DNA of 5,556 nucleotides from Comamonadaceae bacterium (lineage in GTDB: Bacteria > Pseudomonadota > Gammaproteobacteria > Burkholderiales > Burkholderiaceae): positions 1-5,556 of the forward strand of contig CANNNH010000118.1 of assembly GCA_947505915.1 (NCBI GenBank). Direction: 5' to 3'. Under the pieces are notes generated by a model. The model ran no database searches. It had not been told where the DNA came from and worked only from the letters and a program-made list of their open reading frames with translations. How positions within the stretch are numbered: position 1 is the first letter of the stretch; each line of letters starts with the position of its first letter. This document shows positions 1 to 5,556 of this stretch, in pieces. Position numbers and translations under genes: made by a program.

Positions 1-1182
1 AGCAAAGTGATGGTGGTGGTTGCTGAGGTGTTGCCTGGGGCAGAGTTAAAGCTTGCCGGATTTGGTATTGCTCCTAGCAGCGGATTGAAGCGAGGGGTGG
101 TTGTCAATATCGATGCCACCGTTCAAAGCATTCAGCAGGCCTTGAAAGAGGCCGAGTTGATGGCCGACTGCAAGATCACGCGTGTTTACACAGGAATCAC
201 GGGTAGCCATATACGCGGTATGAATTCACATGGCATGGTGGCAGTTAAGGATCACGAGGTCTCTGCGGCCGATGTCGCCAGAGTAGTTGAAACCGCCAAG
301 GCTATTAATATTTCCACTGATCAGCGACTGCTTTTGGTCGAACCACAAGAATTTGTGATCGATGGCCATGATGTCAAAGAACCGATTGGTATGAGTGGCA
401 TCCGTTTGGAAGCAAAGGTGCATATCGTGACTGGCGCCCAAAGTGCGGCAGAAAACATCATCAAGTGTGTGCGTCGTTGCGGACTTGATGTAGAGCAACT
501 CATGCTCAACCCCTTGGCTTCCAGCCATTCAGTGCTGACCGCAGACGAACGCGAACTGGGTGTGGCATTGGTCGATATTGGCGCGGGTACCACCGATGTC
601 GCCATCTTCACCAATGGCGCCATTCGGCACACCGCTGTGATTCCAATTGCCGGCGACTTGATTACCAGCGACATCGCCATGGCCCTGCGCACGCCCACCA
701 AAGATGCGGAGGACATCAAAGTCGAGTCTGGCTTTGCCAAGCAACTGCTGGCTGATCCCAATGTGCAAGTCGAGGTGCCTGGACTGGGAGACAGAGGGCC
801 CAGAATGCTGAGTCGCCAAAATTTGGCCGGTGTCATCGAGCCACGGATCGAAGAAATATTTTCCTTGGTGCAACAGGTGTTGCGTGACTCTGGCTACGAA
901 GAAGTTCTCTCGTCTGGCATTGTGCTTACGGGCGGAAGCGCCATGATGCCCGGCATGATCGAGTTGGGCGAAGATATTTTTTTGAAGGCGGTGCGACGCG
1001 GTGTTCCGCGCTACAGCAGTGCACTGTCAGACATGGTTTCTCACCCTCGCGCTGCCACAGTGATGGGCTTGCTCGAAGAGGCCCGCTTAGCCCGTTTGCG
1101 CGGATTCAGAGTGGCTCAGAAAAATGGCTCCATGAAAACAGCCATGGGGCGGGTCAAGGACTGGTTTGTGGGGAACTTTTGA
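1..1182 (+). CDS. ftsA: Cell division protein FtsA, 5' end cut by window edge
   Basis: FtsA is an actin-fold ATPase that tethers FtsZ filaments to the inner membrane and recruits later divisome proteins. The visible 393 residues are open from base 1, so GTG at 7 and ATG at 10 are internal codons. Roughly 15-20 N-terminal residues, including most of the phosphate-1 motif (DIGTSK type; only its last SK is visible), lie outside. Seen directly, counting from the first visible codon: the FtsA-specific 1C region at about 80-165, phosphate-2 motif DIGAGTTDVAIF at about 192-203, adenosine-binding GIVLTGGSAMMPG at about 306-318, and a C-terminal amphipathic membrane-targeting helix ending in RVKDWFVGNF. 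The protein ends in GNF followed by two consecutive TGA codons (1180-1185). It lies directly upstream of ftsZ in the classical dcw order. Nothing looks broken; identity is very secure. Confidence 0.98.
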   Translation, partial: SKVMVVVAEVLPGAELKLAGFGIAPSSGLKRGVVVNIDATVQSIQQALKEAELMADCKITRVYTGITGSHIRGMNSHGMVAVKDHEVSAADVARVVETAKAINISTDQRLLLVEPQEFVIDGHDVKEPIGMSGIRLEAKVHIVTGAQSAAENIIKCVRRCGLDVEQLMLNPLASSHSVLTADERELGVALVDIGAGTTDVAIFTNGAIRHTAVIPIAGDLITSDIAMALRTPTKDAEDIKVESGFAKQLLADPNVQVEVPGLGDRGPRMLSRQNLAGVIEPRIEEIFSLVQQVLRDSGYEEVLSSGIVLTGGSAMMPGMIELGEDIFLKAVRRGVPRYSSALSDMVSHPRAATVMGLLEEARLARLRGFRVAQKNGSMKTAMGRVKDWFVGNF

Positions 1183-1295
1183 TGATGAAAACACATTTTT
1201 ACTTCCAACATCAACACGAATTCTGTCTGTTTGGCGGCCACCGTCGATGGCGACCGTGTATTCGAGGTGCGCCGCCCATCAGTGAAGACTGCTGA
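1182..1295 (+). CDS. Doubtful 37-residue ORF start-coupled to the ftsA stop
   Basis: ATG at 1182 shares its A with the ftsA TGA stop (TGATG), a second ATG follows at 1185, and a purine run GGGGAA (1170-1175) sits at Shine-Dalgarno distance. The reading frame stops at TGA 1293-1295. The product would be rich in His, Arg, Cys and aromatic residues (it begins MMKTHFYFQHQHEF) and I recognise no family. It crosses the stem-loop at 1233-1276, so its codons may simply follow RNA structure. It could be a coupled leader-type peptide, but a chance ORF in a spacer is the more likely explanation; conservation in relatives would decide. Confidence 0.12.
   Translation: MMKTHFYFQHQHEFCLFGGHRRWRPCIRGAPPISEDC
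1233..1276 (+). promoter_or_regulatory. Bulged GC-rich stem-loop in the ftsA-ftsZ spacer
   Basis: GGCGGCCACC (1233-1242) pairs with GGTGCGCCGCC (1266-1276), giving ten base pairs interrupted by one bulged C at 1270. The loop contains a second small hairpin, GTCG (1243-1246) with CGAC (1251-1254). No T-run follows (the next bases are CATCAGTG), so it is not a canonical intrinsic terminator. It lies 50 nt after ftsA and 72 nt before the ftsZ start. Plausible roles, by inference, are an mRNA processing or stabilising element that sets FtsZ levels above FtsA, or partial attenuation between the genes. The pairing is seen directly; the function is not. Confidence 0.5.
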
Positions 1296-1321
1296 CACAT
1301 TGCTTGAAATTAACGGTTAAA
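1292..1321 (+). promoter_or_regulatory. Weak sigma70-like promoter candidate for ftsZ
   Basis: CTGACA (1292-1297, five of six to TTGACA) is followed after 18 nt by GTTAAA (1316-1321), which matches the -10 consensus at only three of six positions. It is correctly placed ahead of the ftsZ ribosome binding site, and extra ftsZ promoters near the end of ftsA are known in other proteobacteria. The -10 match is poor, so this is only a candidate. Confidence 0.2.
1310..1320. promoter_or_regulatory. 11-bp dyad TTAACGGTTAA upstream of ftsZ
   Basis: TTAAC and GTTAA form a perfect inverted repeat around a central G, 18 nt ahead of the ftsZ Shine-Dalgarno sequence and overlapping the candidate -10 hexamer. 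The geometry would suit a small protein-binding operator. I recognise no known regulator consensus, and short AT-rich dyads also arise by chance. Confidence 0.25.
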
Positions 1322-1338
1322 CAGACAACACAAAAACT

Positions 1339-1342
1339 GGAG
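1339..1342 (+). promoter_or_regulatory. Ribosome binding site of ftsZ (GGAG)
   Basis: GGAG ends six nt before ATG 1349. It decides the ftsZ start: the reading frame extends upstream to TTG 1304, but that codon has no Shine-Dalgarno sequence, and the extra 15 residues (MKLTVKQTTQKLEKN) are not part of known FtsZ N-termini, which begin like MNIEMIE here. Confidence 0.8.
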
Positions 1343-1348
1343 AAAAAC

Positions 1349-2593
1349 ATGAACATAGAAATGATTGAAAAAAACGAATTTAGCTCTGACACCCAAATCC
1401 GTGTCATTGGTGTGGGCGGCGGCGGCGGTAACGCTGTGGAACACATGATCAAGAGCGGTGTGCGTGGTGTGGAATTCATTTGCGCCAATACCGACGCACA
1501 GGCTTTGCGGGTGAGTTCTGCGCACCGCGTGATTCAACTGGGTGACAACGGCTTGGGCGCAGGCAGTAAACCTGAGCGTGGCCAGTCTGCAGCAGAGGCT
1601 GCTACTGAAACCATTCGTGAGGTACTCGAAGGCGCAAATATGGTCTTCATCACGGCTGGTATGGGCGGTGGAACAGGCACGGGTGCAGCCCCCGTTGTTG
1701 CCCGTGTGGCGCGTGAAATGGGCATTCTGACTGTGGGCGTGGTCACCAAACCATTCGACTGGGAGGGCGGTCGACGCATGACCAATGCTGAGGCTGGTTT
1801 GGCCGAGCTAGAGGCAAACGTGGACTCGTTGATTGTGGTGTTGAATGAAAAATTGCTGGATGTGTTGGGCGACGACGTCACCCAAGACCAAGCTTTTGCT
1901 TATGCCAATGACGTGCTGCGTAACTCTGTAGGCGGAATAGCCGAGATCATCAATGTGGAAGCATTGGTGAACGTTGACTTTGAAGACGTTCGTACCGTCA
2001 TGAGCGAGCAAGGCAAAGCGATGATGGGAACAGCCACAGCCAACGGACCAGACCGCGCACGCATTGCCGCTGAGCAAGCCGTGGCTTGCCCTTTGCTTGA
2101 AGGTGTTGATATGACCGGTGCCAAGGGTGTATTGGTGCTCATCACGGCAGCCAAAGGTGGTTTGAAACTGGCCGAGTCCCGCGAAGCCATGAATACCATT
2201 CGCGCTTTTGCATCTTCTGAAGCCCATGTGATTTATGGCACGGCTTATGATGAGTCGCTGGGCGACCAAATTCGCGTCACAGTTGTGGCAACAGGTTTGG
2301 CGCATGCAGGTAAGCGCATCGCCCCACCCTTGACTGTCATTCAACGCACTGGCACAGACAACGTCGGTTATGCACCGCAAGCCATCATGCCAAACAGCGC
2401 CATGACAGAGAGCAGCCATATGGCCAGCAGTATTCCAAGCGCAATAACGCCAGCAGACTACGGCAATGTCAATGTGCCCAGCGTTTGGCGAACACGTGAC
2501 CGTACACAAGCAGCCGCCAAAGTTGACGCCATGTCCTCAGGTGGCATGGATAACTACGAAATTCCAGCATTCTTGCGTAAACAAGCCGATTAA
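1349..2593 (+). CDS. ftsZ: Cell division protein FtsZ (tubulin-like GTPase)
   Basis: FtsZ polymerises in the cytoplasm into the Z-ring that organises septal peptidoglycan synthesis. The 414-residue product has the usual betaproteobacterial length. Visible motifs: [10 protein letters not shown] at 21-30 and tubulin signature GGGTGTG at 106-112 for GTP binding, and the T7 synergy loop with N208, D210 and D213, matching the catalytic loop of E. coli FtsZ one residue offset. A variable linker runs from about 330 to 400 and contains PSVWR near 377-381. The conserved C-terminal peptide [14 protein letters not shown] (401-414) binds FtsA and other partners. ATG 1349 is chosen because of GGAG at 1339-1342 and family alignment, over TTG 1304. 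The gene follows ftsA by 166 nt and precedes lpxC by 10 nt, so lpxC can be read from the same transcript. Confidence 0.98.
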   Translation: MNIEMIEKNEFSSDTQIRVIGVGGGGGNAVEHMIKSGVRGVEFICANTDAQALRVSSAHRVIQLGDNGLGAGSKPERGQSAAEAATETIREVLEGANMVFITAGMGGGTGTGAAPVVARVAREMGILTVGVVTKPFDWEGGRRMTNAEAGLAELEANVDSLIVVLNEKLLDVLGDDVTQDQAFAYANDVLRNSVGGIAEIINVEALVNVDFEDVRTVMSEQGKAMMGTATANGPDRARIAAEQAVACPLLEGVDMTGAKGVLVLITAAKGGLKLAESREAMNTIRAFASSEAHVIYGTAYDESLGDQIRVTVVATGLAHAGKRIAPPLTVIQRTGTDNVGYAPQAIMPNSAMTESSHMASSIPSAITPADYGNVNVPSVWRTRDRTQAAAKVDAMSSGGMDNYEIPAFLRKQAD

Positions 2594-2603
2594 AATCCGA
2601 CAC

Positions 2604-3527
2604 GTGCTCAAACAAAGAACCCTGCAAACCCTTACCCGCGCGGTCGGCGTTGGCCTGCACAGCGGCCAACGGGTGGAGCTGTGTCTGCGTCCTGCTCCGC
2701 CAGACACAGGCGTAGTTTTCAGACGCGTCGATTTAAGTCATCCGGTTGAAATACCTGTCACCGCAACTGCTGTGACCGACACACGCTTGGCCTCCACCAT
2801 CTCTGCCCAAGGCGTGAAAGTCTTGACGGTAGAACATTTGATGTCGGCCTGCTCAGGCTTGGGCATTGACAACTTGTATGTGGACATCACAGCCGAAGAA
2901 GTCCCCATCCTCGACGGCTCGTCCGCTTCTTTTGTTTTTCTTTTGCAAAGCGCAGGTATCGTCTTGCAAGACGCACCCAAGCGTTTTATCCGTGTGCTGA
3001 GCGAAGTCTGTGTCATGGAGGGCGCTGCAGAGCAACGCAAATGGGCCAAACTCACGCCTCACCATGGCTACAAATTAAGTTTTGAAATTGACTTTCAACA
3101 CCCCGCCGTGGATGCCACTGGGCAGCGGGTTGAGTTTGATACAGAAACCGGCAGTTACGTCAAAGACATTGCCAGAGCCCGCACCTTTGGTTTTTCAAAA
3201 GACATAGAACATATGCGCGCCAATGGTTTGGCTTTGGGCGGCGGATTAGACAACGCTATCGTCATGGATGATTACAAAGTGCTCAACAGCGACGGGTTGC
3301 GTTACGACGATGAATTTGTGAAACACAAAATACTAGACGCCATGGGCGATTTGTATCTCTTGGGACGTCCACTGCTGGCATCCTATAGCGCGTTTCGCTC
3401 AGGCCACGCCTTAAATAACCGCTTGCTGCGCGAGTTACTCAGCCAGCCCCAAGCGTATGAAATCGTTAGCTTCGAGGACGAGCGACGCGCACCGCGGGGT
3501 CTTGCCCAACTCGCACCTGCTTGGTAG
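2604..3527 (+). CDS. lpxC: UDP-3-O-acyl-N-acetylglucosamine deacetylase LpxC
   Basis: LpxC is the zinc-dependent cytoplasmic enzyme that removes acetate from UDP-3-O-acyl-GlcNAc, the committed step of lipid A synthesis. From GTG 2604 the protein has 307 residues, normal for the family. Zinc ligands are H78 (in TVEHLM), H241 and D245 (in HKILD); the expected catalytic residues are E77 and H268 (in SGHAL). The two repeated alpha/beta domains are both complete. The frame runs upstream into ftsZ to 2466, but residues homologous to LpxC begin at VLKQRTL, so GTG 2604 is preferred. There is no convincing Shine-Dalgarno sequence, and with the ftsZ stop only 10 nt away translational coupling is likely. 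The C-terminus ends LAPAW, unlike the tail of E. coli LpxC that FtsH recognises. Its 3' end overlaps ruvC on the other strand by 62 nt. Confidence 0.97.
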   Translation: MLKQRTLQTLTRAVGVGLHSGQRVELCLRPAPPDTGVVFRRVDLSHPVEIPVTATAVTDTRLASTISAQGVKVLTVEHLMSACSGLGIDNLYVDITAEEVPILDGSSASFVFLLQSAGIVLQDAPKRFIRVLSEVCVMEGAAEQRKWAKLTPHHGYKLSFEIDFQHPAVDATGQRVEFDTETGSYVKDIARARTFGFSKDIEHMRANGLALGGGLDNAIVMDDYKVLNSDGLRYDDEFVKHKILDAMGDLYLLGRPLLASYSAFRSGHALNNRLLRELLSQPQAYEIVSFEDERRAPRGLAQLAPAW

Positions 3528-4041
3528 CTTTTGTCCCTAATTCCCGAAGGCGTGTGCTGTGACGCGCATGCGCATGCGTGATCGCTAAGCCCAAAGCATC
3601 GGCTGCATCGGGTCCTGGTAAAGCCGGTAACTTCAGCAAGCGTTTCACCATTTCTTGGACCTGTGCTTTCGCCGCTTTGCCGTGACCAGCAATCGCCTTC
3701 TTCATTTGCAATGCGGTGTATTCAGTGACAGGCAAATCTTGTTGCACCAAGGACGTTAAGCACGCACCCCTGGCTTGGCCGAGCAACAGACTGGCTTGCG
3801 GATTCATATTCACAAAAACAATTTCAACTGCTGATTCATGTGGGCCATAACGCTCAACCACTTGCGCAATGCCATTGAAAATCACATTCAAACGCGCAGG
3901 TAAATCGTCGCGAGGCAAATGCGTGGTGGTGATGGTGCCGCTGGCCACGTAGCTCAATTGATTGCCAGTGCTGTCAATCACCCCAAACCCAACACATTGC
4001 AAGCCTGGGTCTATGCCCAAAATACGCACAAGCTCTGTCAT
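3466..4041 (-). CDS. ruvC: Holliday junction resolvase RuvC
   Basis: RuvC is the dimeric RNase H-fold endonuclease that nicks Holliday junctions symmetrically, working with RuvAB branch migration. The 191-residue product begins [13 protein letters not shown]. The four metal-binding carboxylates expected from E. coli RuvC (D7, E66, D138, D141) are seen here as D11, E73, D145 and D148, the last two in [11 protein letters not shown]. It is about 18 residues longer than the 173-residue E. coli protein. The extra tail is basic (K174, R177, R185, R188, R190) and is encoded almost exactly in the stretch overlapping the convergent lpxC end. The start ATG overlaps the mtgA stop as ATGA (4038-4041), with no clear Shine-Dalgarno sequence, so translation is probably coupled to mtgA. 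No ruvA or ruvB is visible in the window. Confidence 0.97.
   Translation of the reverse strand: MTELVRILGIDPGLQCVGFGVIDSTGNQLSYVASGTITTTHLPRDDLPARLNVIFNGIAQVVERYGPHESAVEIVFVNMNPQASLLLGQARGACLTSLVQQDLPVTEYTALQMKKAIAGHGKAAKAQVQEMVKRLLKLPALPGPDAADALGLAITHAHARHSTRLRELGTKATKQVRVGQDPAVRVARPRS
3565..3578. repeat. 14-bp perfect palindrome inside ruvC
   Basis: CGCATGCGCATGCG is fully self-complementary and consists of two copies of GCATGC sharing flanking CG. It falls 37 nt beyond the lpxC stop and within ruvC codons for the THAHAR segment (about residues 155-159). In lpxC-direction RNA it can form a short self-paired structure, but with no U-run and no loop room it is not a standard terminator. It may be only a codon effect of alternating His, Ala and Arg. 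Confidence 0.4.
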
Positions 4042-4781
4042 GGCAGTGTGACCATGGGCATACGCGCCAAAATAGTGGAAGCACGGTCATTCAAATAAGG
4101 AGACCGAGGAAATTTTTCATAGTACTTGGGGCGCGGCAACATGACCGCCAGCCGTGCGGCCTCGGCAGCGCTCAACTGAGAAACTGAGCGGCCATAGTAA
4201 TGCCGTGCCGCCGCATCGACACCAAAAACCCCTTCCCCCCATTCGACGTTGTTGAGGTAGATGTCCAAGATACGTTGCTTGCTTAAGCATTGCTCTAAGA
4301 CCAGGGTCAAAACCAATTCTTGTGCCTTGCGAAAGAAAGTTCTCTCGCCACTGAGAAAAAGATTTTTTGCTAACTGCTGCGTGATGGTGGAGCCGCCCAC
4401 CACTTTAGGGCTTTGATTTTTAGCTTGCGCTTTGGCCTCAGCCCGTGCGTTTTTACTCCAAGCGCGCTCAAGAGCCTCCCATTGAACACCTGTATGTAAA
4501 GCGAAAATATCGTCCTCAGAAGCAATCACGGCGCGTTGAATATGGGCCGGCAGTTTCTGGCGATCCACCCACTTCTGTGACCAACGAATTGAGGAGTATT
4601 TGTGACTGATGCGCCCCAACTCAGATCTTTGAAAAGCGGTTGAGCCGGGATCTACATAGCGCATCATCGCAATGCGTGCAACGAAAAAAACCTGCAAACC
4701 CAAAGCACACCAAAAGAAAAATACAAGCCACCTCAGTCCCGCTAAAAAAAACTTATGGCGGCGACGCGAAGACACAGTCAT
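4038..4781 (-). CDS. mtgA: Monofunctional biosynthetic peptidoglycan glycosyltransferase MtgA
   Basis: MtgA is a membrane-anchored GT51 transglycosylase that polymerises lipid II into glycan strands on the periplasmic face, without a transpeptidase domain. The 247-residue protein has a short basic N-terminus (RRRHK), one hydrophobic signal anchor at about 11-38, then the GT51 motifs in order: [10 protein letters not shown] at 89-98 with catalytic E89, [15 protein letters not shown] at 129-143, RKAQE at 151-155, the block around [13 protein letters not shown] at 175-187, and [14 protein letters not shown] at 208-221. It stops soon afterwards, as expected for the monofunctional type. An Ala/Lys/Gln-rich spacer (about 112-127) separates motifs 1 and 2. 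The start ATG overlaps the upstream stop as ATGA (4778-4781), preceded by AAGG (4788-4785) at an unusually short 3-nt spacing. It is co-transcribed with the TonB-like gene and ruvC. Confidence 0.96.
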   Translation of the reverse strand: MTVSSRRRHKFFLAGLRWLVFFFWCALGLQVFFVARIAMMRYVDPGSTAFQRSELGRISHKYSSIRWSQKWVDRQKLPAHIQRAVIASEDDIFALHTGVQWEALERAWSKNARAEAKAQAKNQSPKVVGGSTITQQLAKNLFLSGERTFFRKAQELVLTLVLEQCLSKQRILDIYLNNVEWGEGVFGVDAAARHYYGRSVSQLSAAEAARLAVMLPRPKYYEKFPRSPYLNDRASTILARMPMVTLP

Positions 4782-5556
4782 TCGCCTTGCAAAGTAGTTT
4801 GTAAAGTGTTGTTATGGTCAAAACTGAACCGCGTGACCAAAGCCAGTTGGTCCATTTCACGGCGCATGGCCTCGTTGAACGGGCCATAAGGAGCGGCGTT
4901 ACGCGCAATTTGCTTGGCATGAAAGTCAAGCAAAGGGTTGCCCGAGCTTTGGGAAACCTCAGCCGAGATAACTTGTCCGCGTGTATCGATGGTGATGACC
5001 ATGATTAATGAGCCATACAGTTTTTGTCCTTGCGATTGGGGGAAATCCAAAGTTCCCTTCGTTTCAATCTTGCGTCGAATCACGTCGTAGTAGCGAGCGT
5101 AAGAGACTTCTTGGGTACTGGGGCTGACATAGCGTTTACGGGGGCGCGCATTCTCTTCTTGTATGCGTTTTTCGATTTGGGCCATCAAGTTGATGAGTTG
5201 CTGGCGTTGCCGCTCAATCGCAGGATCTTTGCTGGTGTTGTGCGAGGCATTGAGTTTGGCCAATGTTTGCTTGGTGCGGGTGAGCAGTTCGGCTTGCTCG
5301 CGTTCCTTTTCGGCAATTTTTTGCTGTGCTTGGTTATCAGCTTGCCCGGAGCGAGTGATTGGTGAATGGATCAATGGTGAGGTTGATCTGTCATTGGTGG
5401 TTTCGCCACCCCCTGCCAAATTGGTTTGTGCAATAGCCTTGGGCTTAGCTGGTGCTTTTTCGTCTGACTCGGTGTTGACCAAAATCACTTCCAAACCAGA
5501 GTCGCGCAACAAGCGGTCAATATCTGCAGGCGGGGTCAGTCGAACAGCCAGTAAGA
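4778..5556 (-). CDS. TonB-family protein with coiled-coil spacer, 5' end cut by window edge
   Basis: The frame is open to the right edge; 258 residues are visible and TTG 5512 is an internal Leu, not a start. The missing N-terminus should hold the single inner-membrane anchor typical of TonB-like energy transducers; the visible first residues (LLAVRLTPP) look like the end of it or just past it. After the conserved LEVILVN and an AIAQTNLAGGGE segment comes a Glu/Lys/Gln-rich helical region (about bases 5335-5149) likely to form a coiled coil, then a TonB C-terminal domain (about 5095-4822) with YARYYDVIRRKIE, YGSLIMVITID, the SSGNPLLD motif and a final strand LVTRFSF. Such domains contact outer-membrane receptors or Tol/Pal-type partners across the periplasm. 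The spacer is not Pro/Lys-rich as in classical TonB and resembles TolA in layout. The actual partner cannot be told from the sequence. It overlaps mtgA by 4 nt. Confidence 0.88.
   Translation of the reverse strand, partial: LLAVRLTPPADIDRLLRDSGLEVILVNTESDEKAPAKPKAIAQTNLAGGGETTNDRSTSPLIHSPITRSGQADNQAQQKIAEKEREQAELLTRTKQTLAKLNASHNTSKDPAIERQRQQLINLMAQIEKRIQEENARPRKRYVSPSTQEVSYARYYDVIRRKIETKGTLDFPQSQGQKLYGSLIMVITIDTRGQVISAEVSQSSGNPLLDFHAKQIARNAAPYGPFNEAMRREMDQLALVTRFSFDHNNTLQTTLQGE

Noticed and set aside
321..873. Antisense open frames of 171 and 114 codons within ftsA
   Set aside because: Both mirror conserved FtsA codons, overlap each other, and have low-complexity Ser/Ala or Gln/His-rich products without any recognisable domain.
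1304..1348. Longer ftsZ start at TTG 1304
   Set aside because: No Shine-Dalgarno sequence, a rare start codon, and the added residues do not belong to the FtsZ family; ATG 1349 has GGAG at ideal distance.
1808..2509. 233-codon open frame antisense to ftsZ
   Set aside because: It is the complement of a strongly conserved ftsZ; its product is full of Cys and His with no motif, as expected of a shadow frame kept open by codon bias.
2523..2554. Possible lpxC promoter inside ftsZ (TTGACG and GATAAC)
   Set aside because: The hexamers look fair, but the spacing is 20 nt, too long for a normal sigma70 promoter, and shorter spacings give poor -10 matches.
2466..2603. Longer lpxC start inside ftsZ
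   Set aside because: The extra 46 residues mirror ftsZ linker sequence in another frame, and LpxC homology begins only at VLKQRTL from GTG 2604.
3528..3560. Intrinsic terminator just after lpxC
   Set aside because: A short TTTTG run follows the stop, but no stable stem precedes it, so there is no stem-plus-T-tract arrangement on either strand.
4814..5365. Plus-strand open frames of 64 and 113 codons opposite the TonB-like gene
   Set aside because: They lie antisense to a well-supported TonB-family coding region and lack ribosome binding sites or recognisable domains.

Overview
The window is a dense piece of core chromosome from a betaproteobacterium. The FtsA, FtsZ, LpxC and RuvC sequences read like Burkholderiales, most likely Comamonadaceae (for example the FtsA C-terminus ending in GNF and the FtsZ linker with its PSVWR segment). 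Base composition looks moderate, near 50% GC by eye, which would fit a Limnohabitans/Rhodoferax-type lineage better than a high-GC one. That taxonomic call is my inference, made without a database search.

Left half, plus strand: the distal end of the division and cell-wall (dcw) cluster. It holds ftsA (5' end cut by the window edge), a 166-bp spacer, ftsZ, and lpxC only 10 nt after the ftsZ stop. FtsA and FtsZ build and anchor the cytokinetic ring; LpxC commits precursor to lipid A synthesis. The ftsA-ftsZ spacer is the only real non-coding stretch. It carries a bulged GC-rich stem-loop (1233-1276), an 11-bp dyad (1310-1320), a weak promoter candidate and a good ftsZ ribosome binding site (1339-1342).

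Right half, minus strand: a TonB-family protein (5' end cut by the window edge), then mtgA, then ruvC, each junction being a 4-nt ATGA stop/start overlap, so the three are almost certainly one transcript. Their products are a periplasm-spanning protein with a coiled-coil spacer, a monofunctional peptidoglycan glycosyltransferase and the Holliday junction resolvase. lpxC and ruvC converge and overlap tail to tail by 62 nt (3466-3527). That overlap encodes the basic C-terminal tail of RuvC, and a 14-bp perfect palindrome lies just downstream of the lpxC stop, inside ruvC.

I see no mobile element, tRNA/rRNA, CRISPR array or defence genes. All six large genes are recognisable and intact where visible. 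The points worth a second look are regulatory or architectural: the ftsA-ftsZ spacer, the overlapping convergent ends, the apparent absence of aroE next to mtgA, and the coiled-coil TonB/TolA-like architecture. I did not find a convincing new system.
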